A DNA stretch of 64,000 bases from NCBI GenBank assembly GCA_039621445.1, contig CP154957.1, positions 23,024,761 through 23,088,760 on the forward strand. Direction: 5' to 3'. Made by a program: the position numbers and the translations under genes. The stretch is from Euglena gracilis. Its lineage: Eukaryota; Euglenida; Euglenophyceae; Euglenales. Position 1 is the stretch's first letter. The number at the start of each line of letters is the position of its first letter. Below the pieces are notes generated by a model. It searched no databases. It was not told the origin of the DNA and worked only from the letters and a program-made list of their open reading frames with translations. Positions 35,405-44,925 of the stretch are shown piece by piece.

Positions 35405-36899
35405 ATGGAAGCGTCGCCGTGCACGGAGCGGGAGTTCCATTTCCAGCCCCCTTCCGGTCCCGCAGTGGTGGTTCGGGCCTGCTGTGCAGCGGTTGCTCCC
35501 AACCACCGCATCTGTGATGGGGACCAGACAGGAGAGGTGTGCTCCCGACCTCAGTTGGCATTCGCTCAAGCTCCCTTAAGCTTTCACTCTATTCTCTCGG
35601 GCACTTTTATAAAAAATTGACGAATGATTGCAATGGTCAAGCCAAAACACCTCCTACCTGAGGTACCCCTAGAAGGGGGGTTAACACCTGTTGGCCTCAA
35701 AGGGCTCAGTGGACCTTGAACCACCCGTTGGGGTCAAACTTGTGCTTCCAGGTCCAGGGGGACGGTCTTCTGATGGGGGGGGGGGCAAAACGGGCCAAAA
35801 TGAATTTCTTCCCTGGGATGCCTCAGTCTTCAGAACAGAGATTTTTTTTTAAGTTTGGTGGCCCAGGGGGGGGGGGGGCTGAGTAGATACTCCCAGTGGG
35901 GGGAGGTTTCTCTATTTTTGGCACGAAGGGCCAATATTTTTGAATTGAGGAAGGTGGGGGGGGTTGGGGCCCCCAGGACAAGGTGGTAGGGGGGGGATCC
36001 AGACCCCCCTCCCCCAGATGTTGGGAGGGGGTGTTTGGACCCCACCTCCTTGGCAGGTTCCAAATCAGCGGAAAAAAATTCGTCTGGCGCTGTGCACTGG
36101 AAAATGAACAAAAAATGCCCCTTTATTCGCATTTTTGAGCGTATTGCACATTTTTCGATGTTGTGGTGTTTTTTATGTTAAAAAAAAAATTCGAAAAACT
36201 CAAAAAATGAAAATTTCTGGGTTTAACCCCAAAGAAAAATCAGGAATTTTTCCAACAATTTGGCTTGGTATCCGGCCCTTTGACCGTCAACGATACCAAA
36301 CTTCTTCCCAGCCACCTTTAGTCTCGAGGTTGGAGGGCGGGTTTCGACCCAACCCCCCCCTTCGGGCGGGTGCTTTTGGTTGAAATGCACTGCTGTCTGG
36401 TCAAAAGGTCTTTGGTCAAAGGATTTAATTGCAATGGTGTGGGAATCATAAAGGCTCATGCCTTATTATATGGCATTAGTTTGATGCAGTTCTTGCTCTT
36501 GATGGATAAGATAACCAGCGTTGAAGTGGTATGATTGATTGCAGTTTTTGTTTGTATTTTTGAATTTCTGGGGCAGAGGTTTTTTGTAGAACCCGTCCGC
36601 ATTTAAACTCCTGGGCTGGCCAGGAGTTTAAAATGCATCGAACGAAGGGCGTTTCAAACCGAGTTCCTCCCCAATTTTGCCACCCAGAGCCCTACAAAAA
36701 TTTGAGTGAATTTTGACACCAGAAATGAAACATACAGGGTTTTGGGTGAATGTCGAGGTCGAATTCTGTCCGGTCAAAATTTCAGTTGGACAATTTCTGC
36801 CGCCTAAGGCAGGACGGACACATTCAGAAAGGGCACGTTTATTCAACTCCGCATGAGATGAGATGAGAAGGTGGTGGTGCTATATTACACACACGCGCG

Positions 36900-36932
<33 letters not shown>

Positions 36933-36943
36933 GCGCGCGCGCG

Positions 36944-37034
<91 letters not shown>

Positions 37035-40000
37035 TGCTGCCACAGGTGCCCTGGGCTGCCATGCCTGCATTGTGCTATTTCTTGCTGTCGGAGGTTGGGC
37101 AGCAACTCATCGCTGGCAAGACAGTGCTGGAGCTGGGCAAGCAGCCACACAAGCCCCCGGCAACCAACGACGGTGGGGGACCAACATTCATTTCACCCAG
37201 TGCCAGAGTGGTTTGCAAGGGTGGCTGTATGAAAATTTGCACCGCTGTGCCACAGTGAGTGACAGCACAGTTGGTGCCCATCACATTGCACCTTCGCACC
37301 CCCTGTGCTGCAGTGAATGAAGCAGGTTTTTTGTGCCCCAATGCCCTCCCCACCTCAGCCCATAAACGTCTGGGCCATTCCAGCCCCTCCCCACCAAGGG
37401 GTGGGATGCACTGTGCACAGAGGCCAGGTTGGCAGAAAAGACAAGGGTTTTGACTGATTTTGGAAAAGTTTTGGGCTGGATGTGTAGGTGGAACCCTCGG
37501 GTCCCGCCACCAAGGATATCCTCATCCCGATATCCTTATTTTTGTGATTTTGGAGAATCTGAAAATCGCCCCAAAAACAACAAAAAAATACGTCACCCCC
37601 CCCCCCCCAACAAAGCCGACATTTCACGATATTTTTTTTCGGGACCTGATAAATTTCAAGATTTTTGATAAACCCGATATGGGTCGATATCCAACATCCA
37701 CAAAATGATCATATCGGGTGTTTCGCCTTTTATCGACAATATTGGGGTGTCAATCTATCCAAATTTATCGGGACCCCCCCCAAAACCAATATCAATATCC
37801 ATCCTTGCCGCCGTTCATCCAGCCCGCCCACCCACTCCTGGCGTTGGTGGGGTGGATGCATTTTTTTCAAATAAATGGGTGGAGAAAAAGTGTCCCATTT
37901 CCCTCCCTAATGCAGGGTTGTCCGGGAACCCCCGAAGCTTTTTGGGTGGTGAGGGGCAGTCCCCCCGCAAGACCTTCCCGTATTTCTGGTGGCGCCGATG
38001 TTAGGCCAAAAATTCCTTCGGCACTTTTGTGGCTGAAGGAATTTTTCCTTGTGGTGGGTTGGGGGGGTCAGACCCCCCCCCCATCTCCTGAGTGGACCCT
38101 CACCACGCCTTCCTGAACAGCCCTGCCCCCCAGTGTCACAAAGTGAACGTCAGTAAGGATGAACATCCTAATCCCATGCATTTGCAAGGAATTCTTGTTA
38201 GGGTTATGATGTCTGGGGTGCGTCCCCTCTTAAGCACTGCTCCCTGGCGTGGGTGCTTGGAGGTGGGGGCTGGCATTGGTCTGCCTGGCTTGCTGGCAGG
38301 CAAGTCTTGCAGCCACCTCACCCTGACGGACGGCAACCCTGCCGTGGTGGACCTCCTGCAACCAGGCCCCCCCTGCCTCCTGCACTCCCACCCCTCCGAT
38401 GCTGTTCAGCCAAGGGCCAGCCAGAACCTTGACGCAACTTCGGGCTGTGCCTGATGCACTGGTGCACACCCGTAATGCAGTGTTTTGTTCAAATTTCATT
38501 GCTGCACGTCCCAACGTTGATATTCATTGTGTGTGTTGTGAGCTTTGGTGAAGTGTCAACTCAGAGTTCGACATTTAGCTGACACTAAGTGTTGACTAAG
38601 TGTCAACTAAGTGTCAACTAAGTGTCAACAAAGTTGACATTTAGTTGACTTTGTGTCTTAGTCAACACTTGTTGACACTAAGTTGACACTTCAATTTCCC
38701 CCCCCCCCAGGCATATCCCCCACCCGCTGGTTCATTTTCCGGTGCCTTGGCAAGGGGGGTGGTGTGGCAGGCGGACCTGCGCCAGCCGCAACGTGGCCCT
38801 CAACCCCCCGTCCGGCCCGTGCACCGTGGCGCTGCTGCCGTGGGGCCGTGACCGCCTGCCCCTGGGCCTACCTCGGCCAGGGCCGAATGGGAACCCTCGA
38901 AATCCCACGGGTGGTGGTGGGTGTCAGCAGCCTACCCATTTTGTTTTTTTTTACAGGACACCAATTTTTGGGTCAAACTTTCGTTCGGCGGAAATTTCTT
39001 TTGCATGGGAGGGGCGATCCCTCCACCCCACCTCCGCCACCTGGACGGTGTTTGACCCCCCCCCCCACCAGGCCTTCCTTCAGCCCTGACCTCGGCACGA
39101 CGTCCTCCTCGGCTCTGATGTCTTTTACTCAGCCGATGCCGTGGAGGCCAGGGGTTTACTTAAGCCACAGGGGACCCCACCCCGGGGGGGGGGGGGGCTG
39201 ATGGTCCAGCCAGCCGGGTGGGTGTCACGGGAGGCAGGTTCGTGGGAGGTAGGTGCCGCGGCTGGCCGCCAACCAACCAAATAGGATTTTGGTTGGGCCG
39301 CGGCCGGCTCCTACCCAACCACACCAAAGTTTGGCTGTCAGAATTTTATTTGGTTGGGCAGCGGCCGGCCACGGCCCAACCAAACTGCAAAAAGTGATCG
39401 CAAAAATGATTTTATGACGTTATTTGAAGGAGTAGGGTTAGGGTTAAGATTGCCATGCAAATAGTTTGAATCCTTCCCGCTCAACGTTGTTTTATTGGCC
39501 TCTACAGGGTACTCAGCGAACCCAAAGAGCCGCCCAACTAGGGTTAAAAACATGGGGGGCCCGAGCGAGGCACTGAAGGCGCCGAGCGAGGATCCCCCCA
39601 TGTGTATTAACCCCAGTTGGGCTCTTTGAGGTAGATGGTGCCTTGTAGGGGCCAATTTATGCCGCTATTGTGCGATTCAGTTCTGCTTCGGTCGCTGGGT
39701 CTGTTGTGGTTGGGTGGCCGCGGCCCAACCAGTCCCAATTTTTGGGTTTCAAAATCTGAAGTGGTTGGGTCGAGGCCGGCTGTGGTCGGCCGCGGCCGCG
39801 ACCCAACCAACAGCTGCCTACCTCCCGTGACCAACCACCCCAGCCAGCCAGCACCTTTTTTTTCCTTTTTCCAACCAGCAGCTCCAGGCCAGGCTGCGGA
39901 CCCCAGTGACCGCTGCAGACCACTGTGCAGGGCTGTTTGGGAACCGCGAAACCCTATGGGTGGGGGTCCCAACCCCCATCAGGCCACTGATTCTCAGTCA

Positions 40001-40564
40001 AAAATTTCTTCGGGCACCGAAGGAATTTCTCCATGCGCAGTGCAGTGGTGGGGGGTGTGCAGCCATGCCTGCTGAAATTGAGTTAAAATGGGGTCAAGAC
40101 GACCACCTCCCCAAAAATGACCAAAGAGATTTGGTGGTTTTTTAAATTAGAATTAAAAAGTTTGGCATTTTTTATTTTTTTTCAATTTTTTAATTGGCAG
40201 AATTTGGATTTTTGCCAGTTTCAGGTAACAACCAGGTCGGACCCAGCAGCTGTCCGGACCACTGGCCGGACCCCCCACCCCGGGAGGGGGGAGGTCCTCA
40301 AGGAAACCCCTGGTGGAATCGTTCTTCGAAACTGTGGATGCGCTGCTGGAGGATGGCGGTGTGCTGGTCCTCTCGTACGTCTCACGTTGGGCAGCGCTGG
40401 ACCACGCAGTGTCTGTCGGAGCTGCCAAGGCCAACCATCTGCAGGCTTCTGAAAAAGCTTTTACGAGGGGAGAAGGGACATATGCGAGGCATGCCGATGG
40501 TGGCATTGTATGGAGAGGGCGAGCGAAGAAGAAGGATAATGGTGGAAAATTAAATGATGAATGA
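35405..40564 (+). CDS. METTL21/Methyltransf_16-type methyltransferase
   Basis: Six exons (35405-35536, 37046-37118, 38252-38359, 38785-38874, 39094-39145, 40318-40564 with stop) assemble in frame to 233 codons. That is about normal for this SAM-dependent family, which methylates protein lysines in the known members. Motifs in order: VPWAAMPALCYFLLS (family VWPAA-L), SAM motif I CLEVGAGIGLPGLLAG, acidic post-I TLTDGNPAVVDLL, RRNVALNP, LLPWG, VLLGSDVFYSADAVE, and ESFFETVDALLEDGGVLVLS. Intron 1 is GT-AG (with a CA repeat). The other four are nonconventional: 37119-38251, 38360-38784, 38875-39093 and 39146-40317. The start ATG follows GCAG, a possible trans-splice acceptor. The substrate cannot be told from the sequence. 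Confidence 0.85.
36888..37034. repeat. (CA)n microsatellite with CG interruptions
   Basis: A long CA/CG alternating run ends 12 nt before the 3' splice site of the methyltransferase GT-AG intron 1. It has Z-DNA-forming potential and may replace the polypyrimidine tract. Confidence 0.95.
38545..38695. repeat. Clustered GTTGACAC direct and inverted repeats
   Basis: AAGTGTCAACT is repeated tandemly several times. TAGTTGAC and GTTGACACTTA then appear in the opposite sense, so the stretch can fold on itself. It lies in the nonconventional intron 38360-38784, about 80 nt before the splice site. Confidence 0.85.
38878..39088. mobile_element. Nonconventional intron element with a perfect 8 bp duplication
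   Basis: This 211 bp element starts CAGGGCCGAATGGGAACCC and ends GGCCTTCCTTCAGCCCTG. It is flanked by ACCTCGGC on both sides (38870-38877 and 39089-39096). Splicing 38875-39093 leaves one ACCTCGGC and restores LPRHDVLLGSDVFYSAD, a conserved methyltransferase segment. No cut within the duplication gives GT-AG. Confidence 0.92.
39149..40312. mobile_element. Nonconventional intron element with CAGGGGTTT inverted ends
   Basis: Ends CAGGGGTTTACTTAAG and CTCAAGGAAACCCCTG are complementary at 14 of 16 positions. The flanking octamers are GTGGAGGC and GTGGAATC (6/8). Splicing 39146-40317 gives ADAVESFFETVDALL. A second element, 39216-39839, is inserted inside it. Confidence 0.82.
39216..39839. mobile_element. 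Composite foldback element (GTCACGGGAGG family)
   Basis: Inverted ends GTCACGGGAGGCAGG (39224) and CTACCTCCCGTGAC (ending 39831) lie inside flanking CCAGCCAGCC direct repeats (39206-39215 and 39840-39849). Inside are GC hairpins on GGCCGCGG cores, a TAGGGTTAGGGTTAA leader and a large hairpin at about 39502-39647. It sits inside a nonconventional intron. Confidence 0.7.
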
Positions 40565-43350
40565 TTACCGTTGGACCAGTTTGGTGTCTCCTTTTGCAGC
40601 ATAGGGTCCACTGCTGTGAATGGCTTCTGGAATTCCCACATCAAGCATTGCTTCCAGGCAACAAATCGATTTCTTAGCCCCTGGTCACTCGGGCAAAAAT
40701 GGCTCAAAAGCAATGGGCTTTGGCCAACACCCCCTTCCAAAAAAAACTATGGCGCCGAGTGGCAGTCCTGGACGACCTCCCCTCCCCCTGGGGGTCCAGA
40801 CAGAGGTTTTTTTTGGAGCTTGGGGGGGAAGGGGGGAGGGTGGGTCCAGACCCGCACCGACCTTTGGGGGGGGGTCGGGGGACCCAGTTTTGGGGGGGGG
40901 TCATTTTTGGGTCCAAATTTTTTTCGCTGCTTCGCGCCCAAACAAAAGAGTAAAACCAGCGGGGTACCCCCCCGGACCCTCAGACCAGACCCCCCCCGGG
41001 TCACCAACATTTAAAAAAAATCTCTGGGCCCACAGCCAAAAACCTGCAAGTCACTCCAAAAAAGCCAGTCAGCCCCCCCCCCCCCCCCGCCTGGGGGAGG
41101 GGTCGGGCACACCTTAAACAATGGTATGGCGACCAGAGTGACCGACCTACCAACCCCCCCCCCCCGGGAGACTGTCATGTCCAGGAACCTGTCAGGGTCC
41201 CGCCCGGAAACTGTCAGGGTTCCCGTCACTGGCAGGAAGCTGTCATGGTCCCCGGTACTTGCCAACCTGTCGGGGTCATTTTTCATGGACTTTCCTTTGA
41301 AATGCCCTACCCGGGAAATTGTCAGGGTCCTTGCTACCAGCCAACCTGTCATGATGGGAAGTTGTAAGGGTCCCTGTTACCGGCCAACCTGACAGGTGAC
41401 AGTTTCCCATGGGGGGGGTAAGTGGGTGGGTGACGGTTTTTTTTTGAAAAGTTTTTATAAGTGGAAGGTGACCCCCGGGTCACCTTGCCATCGGGGGGGG
41501 GGGGTAAGCCGTGGTATGGTGGTGGCCCCCGATAGCTGCAACGCCAGCCGGCAGGTGCCAATGGGTTCAGTCTCCGCCAGTACACTGGTATTTTCCTCCC
41601 CACCGCTGCAGTGTACGCCCTCTGAGCAATGGGGAGCAGTGTTTCAAGGAGTCAGTTGTCCAGTGCCCTTTGTGCACCCGCTGCATCTTCTTACCTCCCC
41701 CCTTGTCCACACACCACCCGCCGGTTCTTACCCATCTTTTTAAAGGTCATCTTCTCGGGGAGGCTTATTTTGTGTGCGCATTTAAGAGAAATTTCTCGAA
41801 CATTTCAAAATTTTGGAAATTTCTGAAGCCTGGTTTGTTGATATATTGTTGACTTTTACATTTAAGTTCCTGTGAGTGCAACAGTGGATCACCAAAACAA
41901 GGGAAATTTTTGCTTTTCGGGGCGAAGCACCAGATTTTTTTTTTGCAGTCAAGAAATTCCCGTCTAATCGACCAAATTGAGCCCCCCCCCCCCCGTTTCT
42001 TACTCATCTTTTCTGGTATTAGACAAGGGGGTGGGGAGGTAAGGAGCTGAATCTTTTGCGGGGGAAGAATATGTGTGAGTGGCGTTTGTGTGAGTGCGGG
42101 TGCGTGTGGGTGTGCGTGCGCGCGCGCGTGTGTGTGTGTGTATGTGCGTGGAGGTGGGTTTGGGGTTTTTTTTTTTGTTTTGGCCCCCCGGGGGGGGGGG
42201 TAGGGTGGGTGGGTCTGGCCAAGCCCCCCCTCAGGGGTCCCTCCCCCCCATATGAGGGGGATATGATATGAGGGGGAGGGATATACTTTTCGGCGCCGAA
42301 AATCTTTGAAAAAGGTGCTATTTTTAACGTTTTTCGCGATGTTTGGCCATTTTTGGGGAAACTTGATTGTGTCCCTTGGGACCCCCCCAGGGGGTGGGTG
42401 GCACCCGGTCTTTAAAAAAAAAACCCTGGTGTGTGTGTGTGTGTGTGTGGTGCGCGAGCCAGGAGTTTTTTTAGTCTTGGACCCTCCCCTGGGGGGGGAG
42501 GGGGAGGGTGGGTGGGTCTTTTGAACCCCCTCCCCCCCCCAGGGGGGGGTGGGGGTAGGGGCTGGTGGGTATATTTTTTTGAGTTTTGAAAAAGGTGCTA
42601 TTTTTGGCGTTTTGGCCATTTTCAGGTAAAAGTGGGTGGGTCCCCTGGGACCCCCCCCTTCCGGGGGGCCCCACCCCAGGGGGTGGGTGGGTGGGTGCCG
42701 ACCCCCTCGGTCTTCAAAAAAACCCCTGGCACGAGAGCATGAGGGGTAGGTAGGTGGGTGGGTGTGGGTGAGTATGCGGTACACCACATCGCCCCTGGCT
42801 GAGGAGTCCAACCCCGGCACAGTATTCATTGCACGGCGGGGCAATGGAGAGCAGGTTGAATTTTAAGGCGTGGACGACCCCGTCCGGGGGGGTGCCTGGG
42901 CAGGCACCAGGCTTTTTTTTGTCGGGTTCCTACCCCACCCCGGGGGGGTGCAGGGGCAGGCACCCCATAGCACCCCTGCCGACCCCCCCCCCTGGTGGGG
43001 TTTCGGGGGGTGGGTTTGGGCAGGCACCCCTGTCCGGCGACCGATCCCGTTTTCTTCACCCTGTTGGCAAGGACCCACCTTACCCTGGGTACCCCGGGCT
43101 GCCCCGCCCCCGGCACCCAATAGCACCCACCCACCCCCCTCCCCCGGACGGTAAAAAAAAAGCCTGGCAGGCACTCCAAGGCACCCAGATCCCATTCGCC
43201 CAAGCGCCAAAGGCATTGGACGCCCAGAATCATTCCATTTTTTTGGACAATTTTCTGCCAGTGACGCGGCGGCCACCGACCCCCCCCCCCAAGGGGGTAG
43301 TGCCTGCCTGCCCAGATACTGCAGGGTTCTCCGAGATGCCCTCTGGGTTG
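40565..43350. other. Intergenic low-complexity region
   Basis: It holds G- and C-homopolymer hairpins. A degenerate tandem array of a CTGTCAGGGTCCC-like motif lies at about 41155-41400. G/T-rich runs with TGTGTG tracts lie at 42060-42150 and 42428-42450. Long GGGGGG runs could form G-quadruplexes. No gene is supported. Confidence 0.5.
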
Positions 43351-43361
43351 GTCAAATTCAG

Positions 43362-44850
43362 CCTGGTGGAGAGCCAGACCCTGGCCCGTGCACGTTGGAT
43401 GGAAATTGTGATGTTCTGGTGCTGAGCCCCAGCGCTTTTCAGCCAAGTCGTTTGGTGCAGTGCAGCGGTCTGAGGGAGTTGAGCCTCCGCGGTGATGGAC
43501 CAGGCACCACCTTCACTCATGGAACACAAAGTCTATTTTTTAAATAAAATGTGACATTATGAAAATAGATGTCCACTAGTTTTCCAGAAATCAAAGTAAT
43601 TCCCCATCGTTTTCTTTTTCAATCAATCGGTGGTTCTGGTTTTCTTTTTTGCATTGATTCCCATCCTTTTTATCTCCATAATTGTTTGCATCATTTCTGT
43701 CCCCCAAAAGCTCCAAAAGAGTTTTGGCAAATTGATTGTTTATGTGTTGTGGTTGACCACCTCTGGGGATTAGTTTAGCAGATGAACGCTTTTGGGATTT
43801 AGCATCCGCGAAGTTGTGAATCCCAAAATGGACGAATCCCAGTGCGTCACAAATGTTTTGACCCAACTTTTATCCCCCCAATTTTAAGGCCATCAAGCAC
43901 AAATGCTGCTGCCCAGATCATTTTTTTCGTCTCCCCATTTCCCTCCTCCTCATTGCCCATAGCATCGACGGGGGAGACCCCTTTTCTTCCCAGAACTGGA
44001 ACACGCCTTGAAGAGTCGCCATGCGCAACGACACTGCTTGTTTGTTTGTGAGCTGCTGTGGTGTGTGCCTCGGACCTGTCATCCTCTCAGAAGCGCAATG
44101 CCAGGCGGTGGCCAGCCCAGGCTTCTTTTGTTTTTTAATTTGGAAGACTCCGGGGGTCCCCCTTAGTTGCACAAAGGCCTCTGGTCTGTTTATGGCCGGC
44201 GCCAACTTCGCTTCTGGCCCAGTTGCGGGACCTCCGGGGTCCCCCCCCCCTGGGAGGTCTCGCGCTGGTGACCAGGGCATGGGCTTCGGCGCAAAGCGGC
44301 AGAAAGTTTTTGGGAGATGCCTTCAGACGGCCCGATTTTGGGGGGGTCCCCCTGAGGGGGGAGGGGCACCGCACCGGGCTGGCTGGCTGGCTGGGTGAGT
44401 GCATCTTGAAAAGGAAGCCTGGGACAGTCTGTTACCCCAGCTGCCTGCTTTGGAGGCTCTGGACCTGAGCCGCAACTTCTTTGGCTCATCTTTTGCTCCA
44501 GCTTGGTTCCACCCAAGCCCCACCTTCTCAGACCAAGGACAACACCTGAAACATAAGGTCCTTGTATGCTGACACACGCACAGGTGCATTTATAAGTGCT
44601 TGCATGTAGAAGTCTGTGTCTCAAAACGGCCAGAGAGGACTGGAACAACAGGTGTGAGCAACGCCACATCACCCACATAACTGCTGGCCTGAGACATTGC
44701 ACCTCCCTCCGATCACTTATCATTGCGAGCAATGTGCTTGGCCCCGGACCAGAGGAATTTTTCATCACCAGATTTGCCCTTATATGCCGATGCCCAATGG
44801 CCTCCTCGTGTGGATTTGGGGGAATTATTTGCTCCTGTGTGTGTGTGTGC

Positions 44851-44925
<75 letters not shown>

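Noticed and set aside
37119-38251. GC-AG intron after VLELG in the methylt­ransferase gene
   Set aside because: It breaks the reading frame. The CAG/CTG rule instead gives IAGRCLEVGAGIGLPG in frame.
41155-41400. Regulatory operator cluster from repeated CTGTCAGGG words
   Set aside because: The spacing is irregular and there is no adjacent promoter or gene start; it is better described as a degenerate tandem repeat.
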